From Betaproteobacteria bacterium TMED156 (GTDB lineage: Bacteria; Pseudomonadota; Gammaproteobacteria; Burkholderiales; Burkholderiaceae_A), in NCBI GenBank assembly GCA_002171155.1, contig NHHF01000080.1:24220-43739 (forward strand): 19,520 bases of DNA, in the 5' to 3' direction. Positions 6,847 through 13,758 of the stretch are shown here, in pieces. The notes beneath the pieces are model-generated. The model was given only the letters and a program-made list of their open reading frames with translations. It did not search any database and was not told the DNA's origin. The position numbers were made by a program, and so were the translations under genes. The first letter of the stretch is position 1; each line of letters starts with the position of its first letter.

Positions 6847-7388
6847 TAATCCTCACTTTCATTCTCTCTGACAAGAGAGTAGTTGTATTGAAACCCGTAA
6901 GGGCCTATCTGTTTGTGCATACTTCCCTTTTTAGCAGACTGAGGAACATCACCGAGTTCTGTTGAATCCTCATCTGAAGGGCTCAGAAGAGCGTCCAATC
7001 TTTCTTCATCATAGTGTGATGACGATCGGAAGTAAGGTCTTTCTTCTTTTATAAATTCATGAAGAGCGTAAAGAAAAGCCTGGGTTGCATCGATGCCCGG
7101 TAATTTAGACTCAAATATATCTGCCTCCATCGAACCAAACACATTTCCGCCGCGGACAGTAGAGTGACTTAAAACACCCTTTTTGGCTAAAAAACTATAA
7201 AGTCGGTCTTGAGTAGCATAAACTTTATCACTCATATTTTCTTTCGGGAAAGCAATGCATTTATTCTTCTCAGGCAGTAAGACAATATCGATGTCCTCAT
7301 GATCTACTATAAGAACGTTACCCTCAAGAGTTCTTTTGGCTTTTAGTTTTACCCTTGGGTCTAATTTAATTTGTGCCTTGATAGTCAT
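6846..7388 (-). CDS. Unknown protein in the prohead core gene slot
   Basis: I do not recognise this 180-residue soluble protein. Residues 1-50 look beta-rich and basic (KAQIKLDPRVKLKAKRTLEG), the middle is mixed (DATQAFLYALHEFIKEERPY, about 99-118), and residues about 128-145 are acidic. The end is KQIGPYGFQYNYSLVRENES. It overlaps the gene upstream by 23 bases, so the two are probably coupled. T4 carries its small core genes 67 and 68 between portal and protease; this gene occupies that interval but is not visibly similar to either. Confidence 0.75.
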   Translation of the reverse strand: MTIKAQIKLDPRVKLKAKRTLEGNVLIVDHEDIDIVLLPEKNKCIAFPKENMSDKVYATQDRLYSFLAKKGVLSHSTVRGGNVFGSMEADIFESKLPGIDATQAFLYALHEFIKEERPYFRSSSHYDEERLDALLSPSDEDSTELGDVPQSAKKGSMHKQIGPYGFQYNYSLVRENESED

Positions 7389-8190
7389 AACTACTAATCT
7401 CTTCTATTAATTGCTGTGCGTTTAATACCAGCTCTAGTGTCTCAGTATCAATTGCTTTATTCTTTGTATTATCTATAATATCATAAACTTTATCTATTTT
7501 TTCTTTAAAAATATCTTTTTTTCCAAGTTCTGTTAATGTTTCTTTTATTCTGCCAATCTCTTCATTTAAATAAATTTTTAATTCTAAAGCATTGTCCGAG
7601 AATGAGGATATGTATTTTGTCAAAAGAGACTTTTGATTTTCTGACAAAGCATCTGAATATTCCTCATTAAAATTTTTCACGAAAGAGCCATATACCAAAG
7701 AGTCGATTGGAACTTGCTCTTCTTTTTGAACATTTAATGAAGCAGACATTTGTTCTACAATATTTTCTTCAAGAAGAACTCTGTCTTTGACTGGTAAGCC
7801 ATCTTGAAAAATAGAATAAACAGAAGCTATAGTTTTATAATTTGGGACAAAATTGTTGTAAAGCTTGCTAGAGAGAGTTCTGTTTATTTTATTAATAAGT
7901 GCTGACTGCTCTTGGAACAATCTTCTCTTATCTAAAGAATTGTGCTCGTATTTTACTTGGCCCATGATTTTTTCTGCTGTGTTTTTTTCAATGTGTCGAG
8001 TTTCATATATAGACTTGTATAAGTCTAATTCCTTCTTTAGTATAGAGTCACTTGTAAAGTGATCTTTAATAATTGTAACAATCTTATTTTGCTTGTTTTT
8101 ATTATTTTTAACAACTGACTCTGTCAACTCTCTAACTAGCGCCTCATAAACAAAAGCTGTATTTCTCTTTTTGTTATGCTTCAGTCTCAT
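7366..8190 (-). CDS. Unknown all-helical protein downstream of portal
   Basis: This 274-residue protein is almost entirely charged helix with a basic N-terminus (MRLKHNKKRNTAFVYEALVR) and is rich in Lys, Asn, Ser and Glu. It has no signal peptide, membrane span or enzyme motif. The ATG overlaps the portal gene by 17 bases and has a GAGAGGGA ribosome site. It fills the position of T4 genes 67/68 (prohead core), and its helical, soluble character fits an internal core or portal-associated role, but that is a positional guess only. Confidence 0.75.
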   Translation of the reverse strand: MRLKHNKKRNTAFVYEALVRELTESVVKNNKNKQNKIVTIIKDHFTSDSILKKELDLYKSIYETRHIEKNTAEKIMGQVKYEHNSLDKRRLFQEQSALINKINRTLSSKLYNNFVPNYKTIASVYSIFQDGLPVKDRVLLEENIVEQMSASLNVQKEEQVPIDSLVYGSFVKNFNEEYSDALSENQKSLLTKYISSFSDNALELKIYLNEEIGRIKETLTELGKKDIFKEKIDKVYDIIDNTKNKAIDTETLELVLNAQQLIEEISSYDYQGTN

Positions 8191-10159
8191 TCTTTTGATC
8201 CCTCTCTTTTAAACTTTTAAACAGAGCATCTAACTCTTTCTGTTCTCTAAGAATTTTAAGCTCCTCTACTTTATAATTAGTATCTGATGATTCGTAAACA
8301 CTGGTTCCTTTTGTTAAGCTTGCAAGTTCATTATATCCGGGGTATAATTTTCTAATTGTCCCTGTTTCTGGCGATGCCGCCCTTGTCATGTTTTTCTTTC
8401 TTGGACCAGAGGTCTTTCTTCTATCTCCACCTGCAGATAATGATCGAGGATCATACCAGCCGTGAGATTTATCAGTTGTCGTTCTTCCTTTCTTATCTTC
8501 GCGCTTACCAGGAGGTTCTGCTAGCAGTGCGCCGTCGTCAGGTGCTGCTTCAGACGCTCCACCGCCTGCATCGCCTGGTGGCTCAGGTGGCGCTCCGAGT
8601 TCAGGCTCTTGTCCAACCGCGCCGATTCCACCAGGCGTTCCAATATCTCCAGGTAAACCAGCATCAGGACCAGCGTTTAAGTCTGCGGTCATTTCTGCCT
8701 GCTCTGCTTCCCCAGCAGTTTCCAGTGCTGCCTCAAACCGCTTATCATAGAACATTTCTCTGCGATTTCTAACAAATTCCTCATCAGACATACTAAACAG
8801 CTTTTTAGCAAGCCACTGCTTTGAGAAAAAACCCTCTGTTGCGGACCCAACAATATCAAATTTAGTCTTCCAATGTTCCAATTCTTGCATTTCTGCAATT
8901 TTTGACGGATTATTCAAATTCAAACGAAAAGAAACCAGATCTTCCTCTCTATATCCCAAGGTGTATAGGTGGATAATACCAATTTTTTCAAGTTCTGATA
9001 TAACTGACCTTTGAAGTCTTTGAATTGTCCTAGCAAACCTTATATCCTTTTGTGCAAGAGTGGTTTTATCTTCTACAGATTTTTCTCCGTCAGAAGAAAT
9101 GTATGCTGCTGGAATTTTAAGTGCCGAAAATAGTTTATCTCTTAGATATTTTACGTCTTCTATATCTCCTGTGTACTTACCTCCAGCAATGGGTTCAATT
9201 TTAGTAGAGCTTTGACCTCTAACAGGGATAAAATAATCTTCTTCGACAGAAAGTGGGTTATATCTTAAATCTACTCTACCGGTTGATGAGTCGACAACTT
9301 GATTTCTTTTCATTGTTGTCATTACTTTCTGCATATATTGTTCAACATCTTGTGGCGGTATGTTTCCGACATCAATATAAAATGCTCGTCGCTCCGGTGA
9401 ACGAACTATTCGATAAGCCATCATGGCATCTTCTAACAAAGTTAACTGTCGCCAAATCCTACGAGCTGGCTCTAAAACTGAGGTGCCATATGGATTATAC
9501 TTATCTTGACCTAAAATTCTAAAATGGCCCATTTGCCAATTTTCAAAAGTTATTCCTGCAGAGTTCCATTGAAATTGTACATAGTTTGGATTTTGTTTAT
9601 CTTCCCCTTCCAATCTTTCAACTTCTCTGGTTGGTAAACCTATTACAGATGTAACTCCAAGCTTGTCATCAATATCTAGGTACAAAAAATAGTCCCCATA
9701 CTTGCACATTGTGCGACACCACGCAAACAAGTTGTGTTCAACATTTAGTACGCTGGAATATAAAGACTGTAAGATCGCCTTGATCTCTTCATTCTCGCAA
9801 TCTACCGATAACATAGGAGTTAGAGCAGAATAAGTTGTCATTTCATCTGCGTATATATCCAAGGCTGATGCTATTTCTGGAGTGTACTCCATCTGATCGA
9901 AGTCTACATATCTTTCTGTCCTTTGTTGTGAAGTCATGTAGGCTGCTTGCAAATTATCATATGGATTATATGCAGTCTTTTTAAAATCTCTCCCAGAAGC
10001 TGAGGTGAATTTAGATGAAAATTTATCTAAGTCGATTCTTCTTAGTCTGTGACTATTTTGAGTCCTATACTGTGTTAGTGGTCCTGAGAGTAATTTCGTT
10101 AACCTTCTAAATAATATACTTTGAGGGTTTCTTGTATTGTTCTTGCTTTGTTGTGCCAT
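8174..10159 (-). CDS. 20: Portal protein (T4 gp20-like) with C-terminal extension
   Basis: The portal forms the dodecameric ring at the head vertex through which DNA passes. Typical gp20 features include EYTPEIASALDIYADEMTTY (91-110), RIVRSPERRAFYIDVGN.P (250-268), the long segment with QVVDSSTG (287-294) and YNPLS.EEDYFIPVRG (300-315), and KIPAAYISSD (348-357). At 661 residues it is about 137 longer than T4 gp20 (524). The surplus is a Gly/Pro/Asp/Ala-rich, disordered stretch (about 485-555) and a basic tail (550-615) ending in a charged helix. The gene starts 5 bases after the terminase stop with an AAAGGAT ribosome site. Confidence 0.95.
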   Translation of the reverse strand: MAQQSKNNTRNPQSILFRRLTKLLSGPLTQYRTQNSHRLRRIDLDKFSSKFTSASGRDFKKTAYNPYDNLQAAYMTSQQRTERYVDFDQMEYTPEIASALDIYADEMTTYSALTPMLSVDCENEEIKAILQSLYSSVLNVEHNLFAWCRTMCKYGDYFLYLDIDDKLGVTSVIGLPTREVERLEGEDKQNPNYVQFQWNSAGITFENWQMGHFRILGQDKYNPYGTSVLEPARRIWRQLTLLEDAMMAYRIVRSPERRAFYIDVGNIPPQDVEQYMQKVMTTMKRNQVVDSSTGRVDLRYNPLSVEEDYFIPVRGQSSTKIEPIAGGKYTGDIEDVKYLRDKLFSALKIPAAYISSDGEKSVEDKTTLAQKDIRFARTIQRLQRSVISELEKIGIIHLYTLGYREEDLVSFRLNLNNPSKIAEMQELEHWKTKFDIVGSATEGFFSKQWLAKKLFSMSDEEFVRNRREMFYDKRFEAALETAGEAEQAEMTADLNAGPDAGLPGDIGTPGGIGAVGQEPELGAPPEPPGDAGGGASEAAPDDGALLAEPPGKREDKKGRTTTDKSHGWYDPRSLSAGGDRRKTSGPRKKNMTRAASPETGTIRKLYPGYNELASLTKGTSVYESSDTNYKVEELKILREQKELDALFKSLKERDQKNETEA

Positions 10160-10164
10160 TCTTT

Positions 10165-11751
10165 CTATCCTTTAAATAACCAGGGAAAGTCACTATAAGC
10201 TTTGGACTGCTGGTTTAGTTGTTCTTGTAGTTTTAAATCTTTATTCCCTATCATACCACGAATTCTAGTATCTATTTCACTATTTGTTTTCATAATTGAG
10301 CCGATAAACGCTTTTGAGTATTCTATATCTCTTTGGTTGTTCATCAGTGCTGTGTCCCTAACCCAACATCCAATTGCGCATGCTATGATCAAATCGTCAT
10401 TGTATGACCGCATGCTTTCGGGCTTTCCATTGTTCCAAATAAACGTCCTCATCTCAGATAGAAGCCTAGAAGAATACATTCTAACTAGGTTGTTTCTTAT
10501 GAATTCTTCCATCTTTGCAACAATAAGAGGACGCGTTTTGGATGTCATTGAAAACCCCGGAACAGCGTTAGACATTTGATCAGCTTGGTACTCTTCTACG
10601 AATTCATGCGTTGATTTCACTGAGTGGTAAAGGTTTGGGTACTGCCTTTCTTTTAGTTTATCAAGTACAGCGAAGCCAACTGAGTTGTTTTCTACTACCA
10701 AAAGTGCTTTTCCGTATTCTAAGCCCAAATCGTACAGCACTCTCGAAAATATATCAGGAGTACATTTTCCTTGATATTCAGCTACGATCTCCATATCTTC
10801 TACTTTAAAAACATGACAAACTGAATAATCTTTACCATCTCCCCTTGCTACATCAGCGGCAATCATATAAGTGTTTTCTGGCTTTCTTTCTTCCCAGATC
10901 CATAAATTTCTATCAAAACCAGTTCGGTACTTAGGTTCTCTTGTGGTTGAAAAATATTTATCTATATCCTCTGACGAAAATACTGTTTCTCCCGACATGT
11001 TAAAATTGCATTCGAGTTCCTGAGCGATCTCTCTACGGGACATGTTTTTAGTTTCTTTGTCAAACCATTCTAAATCTCTATCTGGATGGACATCCCATTT
11101 TAAAATAGTATGATGAAAGTCATTTGATTTACTCTCTGCTTCCACATAGACCTTGTGGAACCAATTCCCAACACCATTTGGAGTAGATAATGCGATGCAT
11201 CGACCACCTGTTGAGAGCGTTGGATACAGCCCCATCCAAAGCTCACCCAAACCCTCAACGTGTGCAGCTTCGTCAATAACTAACAAAGATAGCGCTTCGG
11301 ATCTACCTGCGTCGCCAGAGGTTGATGATGCTTTTATTTGAGAACCATTTGATAAAACAAAGGATGTTCTATTGTCTATGTCCACGTTAGAAATTTTGAG
11401 CCAATCTGGCAGATTCTTAATTATAGCTTTAACTTTCTTTACAAGATTTGCAGCTGTAGAGAATTTTGTTGCAATTACCAGAACATTCTTCTCGCGATGA
11501 AACATCATCATCCAGGCTACATACGCTGCAGTTATAGTGGAGATGCCTAACTGACGAGCTTTTAATATCACATTGAATCGATGGTCTTCGAAATCTTCTA
11601 ATAACCTTTCCTGGAACGGGTAAAGATGAAAAGGTATCAAACCCTTCATGGGGTGTGTTATTTTTGCATAAGTATGTATAAAGTATTCAGGCTTTTTACC
11701 ACAACGAACTATTTCCGTCATGACTTCTTTTTTTGTAAGCTTTATAGCCAT
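10165..11751 (-). CDS. 17: Terminase large subunit (T4 gp17-like)
   Basis: The 528-residue packaging motor has both expected domains. The ATPase shows a T4-type Walker A, ARQLGIST (65-72), Walker B with catalytic acid LLVIDEAAH (156-164), and the coupling motif ALSTPNG (187-193). The nuclease shows the acidic triad candidates Asp300 (in AADVARGDG), Glu354 (in LVVENNS) and Asp452/453 (in YNDDLI). Length is close to T4 gp17 (610) minus its N- and C-terminal additions. It starts 9 bases after the gene upstream with an AGAGG ribosome site. The portal gene follows directly; genes 18 and 19, which separate them in T4, are absent here. Confidence 0.96.
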   Translation of the reverse strand: MAIKLTKKEVMTEIVRCGKKPEYFIHTYAKITHPMKGLIPFHLYPFQERLLEDFEDHRFNVILKARQLGISTITAAYVAWMMMFHREKNVLVIATKFSTAANLVKKVKAIIKNLPDWLKISNVDIDNRTSFVLSNGSQIKASSTSGDAGRSEALSLLVIDEAAHVEGLGELWMGLYPTLSTGGRCIALSTPNGVGNWFHKVYVEAESKSNDFHHTILKWDVHPDRDLEWFDKETKNMSRREIAQELECNFNMSGETVFSSEDIDKYFSTTREPKYRTGFDRNLWIWEERKPENTYMIAADVARGDGKDYSVCHVFKVEDMEIVAEYQGKCTPDIFSRVLYDLGLEYGKALLVVENNSVGFAVLDKLKERQYPNLYHSVKSTHEFVEEYQADQMSNAVPGFSMTSKTRPLIVAKMEEFIRNNLVRMYSSRLLSEMRTFIWNNGKPESMRSYNDDLIIACAIGCWVRDTALMNNQRDIEYSKAFIGSIMKTNSEIDTRIRGMIGNKDLKLQEQLNQQSKAYSDFPWLFKG

Positions 11752-11760
11752 TTTCGCCTC

Positions 11761-12261
11761 TTACTTGAGGCCGCCGAGTTTGACCATTTTTTCGAATGCG
11801 GGGTCTTTCGGCCTCTCACTGGAGTCTGGTGTATTCTCTTCTGACTGTAAACCGCCGATCTTGTAACATTTGTGAACCTTAACGCTGCAGCGGATACGAG
11901 AAACGTATTCTACCAAAACATCAACCTCGCTTGGATCCGAAAGAGAAAGAGAAGACTTCATCACTTTATTGTATTCCTTCTGAATAAAGGACTTGACCTT
12001 CTCTACCATTGATTCCATCTCTCCCTCGAAGCCATTTGAGTGAACTTCTTTTAGTGGAATTTCTGTGTGATATTTTATATGCAAACGGTCGCCGCTGATA
12101 TTTGCTCCGAATCCATCCATAATTCGATGGTCTATAAGTGGGTTTCCCTCTTCTCTACGTAGACCTATCTTAATAGGTTCTCCGCTCTCATCAAGAGCAC
12201 CGTCATAAGAATTAGCAAGTACCTGTGAGATACCGTTTATAATTTCTAAAGTTGTAGCCAT
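11761..12261 (-). CDS. Unknown protein just upstream of terminase
   Basis: I cannot identify this 166-residue protein. It has a short N-terminal helix (LEIINGISQVLANSYDGALD), a beta-like basic part (30-75), a long amphipathic helix (about 80-105), a beta segment (VLVEYVSRIRCSVKVHKCYK, 115-134), and a disordered Ser/Glu/Pro tail ending EKMVKLGGLK. The location is that of T4 gene 16 (small terminase subunit, also about 164 residues), but the sequence does not show gp16-like coiled-coil helices, so a neck or virion protein is equally possible. The ribosome site is AGAGGAT. Confidence 0.75.
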   Translation of the reverse strand: MATTLEIINGISQVLANSYDGALDESGEPIKIGLRREEGNPLIDHRIMDGFGANISGDRLHIKYHTEIPLKEVHSNGFEGEMESMVEKVKSFIQKEYNKVMKSSLSLSDPSEVDVLVEYVSRIRCSVKVHKCYKIGGLQSEENTPDSSERPKDPAFEKMVKLGGLK

Positions 12262-12305
12262 ATTTTAAAATCCTCTCGTATAAATAGGTTGCTAGTAATA
12301 AATAG

Positions 12306-12677
12306 TTACTGATTTGGTCTCCAGCCCGATTTCCAGCGAGACTCTCGACCTTCGATATATTGTATATAACAGTTAAAACAACATTCAAACTTGGCCATAT
12401 AAAGATCATCCTTAGAGGAAAAAGAGTAGCTGCCACAAACTGGACATGTTCTTTCTTGTGCGAATAACCTTTCCTTTTCTTTTAAAGTGAACCCTAAAGA
12501 GTCTTTTGTTATTTTTTCTCTTTTTATTCTAGAGTGAAACTCTCTTAAAGACTTTAAATACTTTTTTTCTTTTTCTGAGTTCCAAGTTCCTTTTGGGTTC
12601 TGAATTGCTTCTTCTCCATACTTTTCTTTTATTGCCTTTTCTACAGCGGCAACATCATTTAAATCTTTTTTCTTCAT
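12306..12677 (-). CDS. Unknown protein with C-terminal zinc ribbon
   Basis: The 123-residue protein has a charged, helical first two thirds and a C-terminal zinc-ribbon-like pair of knuckles: CPVC (78-81) and CFNC (100-103), 18 residues apart, which could hold one zinc ion. It ends with the aromatic/basic stretch YIEGRESRWKSGWRP (107-121). Its ATG overlaps the stop of the exported protein gene upstream (ATGA). Such zinc ribbons usually bind nucleic acid or protein; no specific role can be assigned. It bridges the lysis-like cluster and the packaging genes. Confidence 0.75.
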   Translation of the reverse strand: MKKKDLNDVAAVEKAIKEKYGEEAIQNPKGTWNSEKEKKYLKSLREFHSRIKREKITKDSLGFTLKEKERLFAQERTCPVCGSYSFSSKDDLYMAKFECCFNCYIQYIEGRESRWKSGWRPNQ

Positions 12678-13174
12678 TTGTTAGCCGCTAACATAATTGC
12701 TATAGTGGATAAAACACCAACAACCACTCCTCCTGTTGCCCACCAGAGTGAATAATCATTTGGCCTCTTAAGCGCAGCACTAGTTAATTCATCTATTTGC
12801 TGATTCTTCACAATTAATATTTCATCATGCTTTTTAGTTAAGGATTCTAGTTCTATTTTTAGTTGATCTATTTGAAATGTACAATTTATTCTTGACCTTT
12901 CTAATTCTTGGTTTAGTTTGAGACTGCACTTCTCTTTCTCTCTATCTGCTGACGTTATAATTAGAGAATTTGCTAAATTTGAATAACACCATACTGGTTC
13001 TCCATCCGGGCCAAGATTCAATTGACGTAAAATTGAAGGATCAGTAACGTACATTGCTTCTCCTGGAGGTATAAGCTCTCTATTAACTTCCGGGTTAGCA
13101 AGTGCTGAAGTTGAATAACACAGTAAAATTAAAAAAATTATAAATTTAGTTCTTAAATTTGATTCCAAAATCAT
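12674..13174 (-). CDS. Exported coiled-coil protein with C-terminal membrane anchor, spanin-like
   Basis: This 166-residue protein has a signal peptide (hydrophobic core 11-20, likely cleavage after ALA at 26), a periplasmic part with cysteines at 63, 83 and 98, a coiled coil (about 80-135), and a C-terminal membrane span (about 143-163, WWATGGVVVGVLSTIAIML). An N-terminal export signal plus a C-terminal membrane segment resembles the topology of one-piece spanins. However, the cysteine at residue 19 is not in a good lipobox (preceded by ILL), so outer-membrane attachment is not evident. The gene overlaps the upstream coiled-coil gene by 29 bases, as spanin genes often do. Lysis is an inference from topology and neighbours. 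Confidence 0.75.
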   Translation of the reverse strand: MILESNLRTKFIIFLILLCYSTSALANPEVNRELIPPGEAMYVTDPSILRQLNLGPDGEPVWCYSNLANSLIITSADREKEKCSLKLNQELERSRINCTFQIDQLKIELESLTKKHDEILIVKNQQIDELTSAALKRPNDYSLWWATGGVVVGVLSTIAIMLAANK

Positions 13175-13550
13175 TTTCTATCTTTCTTATTATTTGCTCT
13201 GGATTGCCTTTTGATTTTATCACAATCTCTTTTACATCTTCAATTTGTTTTTCAGATAATTTTTTACTTTCCTCATCAAATTTTTTCTCTAATTTAGAAA
13301 TTGTATCCCTGTAAGTATTTTGAAGTTTCTTTAATCTTAAGACCTCTTCTTTGTGAGTTTTGTTAATAATCTCTATTTCTTGTTTGTGAGCCTTTTTATT
13401 AGACTCTAAAACATCCTTAAGAGATTCTGTATTCCTCCTAGATAATATAAAAATACCAACTGACCACACTAACAATAAGGGAACCTTCCAGTTGTGCTTA
13501 AGCCAGACCCAAGATTTTTTAAACCATGCTTTAAATATTAACCAAGTCAT
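13146..13550 (-). CDS. Membrane-anchored coiled-coil protein, inner-membrane spanin-like
   Basis: The 134-residue protein has a short basic, Trp-rich N-terminus (residues 1-20), a single membrane span (about 22-37, VPLLLVWSVGIFIL) and a long charged coiled coil (about 40-112), then a basic end. A small cytoplasmic part, one membrane helix and a periplasmic coiled coil is the layout of Rz-type inner-membrane spanins. It overlaps the holin-like gene upstream by ATGA and the exported protein downstream by 29 bases. Sequence identity to a named spanin family is not claimed, because spanins diverge strongly. Confidence 0.72.
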   Translation of the reverse strand: MTWLIFKAWFKKSWVWLKHNWKVPLLLVWSVGIFILSRRNTESLKDVLESNKKAHKQEIEIINKTHKEEVLRLKKLQNTYRDTISKLEKKFDEESKKLSEKQIEDVKEIVIKSKGNPEQIIRKIENDFGIKFKN

Positions 13551-13750
13551 TGATTAGGGCCGTGTTTCCATTGCACTGCAAGATCTACTAACGCTTGAGA
13601 CCCGATGTAGGCTAAGGTAACTGCAACCCAATCGCCGCTTGTTACTGTCCCATAAACACATAAACCTGTTGCTGTGATCCAAGCAAGAAATTTTCTTGAT
13701 ATAAATTTTTCTGTATATTTGTCCGCGAATGCTTTTAGTTGTGCCACCAT
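13547..13750 (-). CDS. Small membrane protein, probable holin
   Basis: The chosen start at 13750 gives 67 residues; it follows an excellent ribosome site (AGGAGG, 4 bases from ATG). An in-frame start at 13819 would lie inside the upstream gene and add a basic, non-conserved 23 residues. The protein has an N-terminal amphipathic part (KAFADKYTEKFISRKF) and two membrane-like segments (about 21-37 and 40-58, with DWVAVTLAYIGSQALVDLAV), then a short polar tail. FISRKF followed by a hydrophobic segment and a YIG..A.VD pattern resembles small phage holins. It lies 8 bases after the nuclease-ATPase gene and directly before two spanin-like genes, which supports a lysis role. Confidence 0.65.
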   Translation of the reverse strand: MVAQLKAFADKYTEKFISRKFLAWITATGLCVYGTVTSGDWVAVTLAYIGSQALVDLAVQWKHGPNQ

Positions 13751-13758
13751 AAATCCTC

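Noticed and set aside
12262..12305. Possible minus-strand promoter before the gene at 11761
   Set aside because: The TATTTATA element ends only about 3 bases before the ribosome site and no -35 box is visible, so a promoter there cannot be supported.
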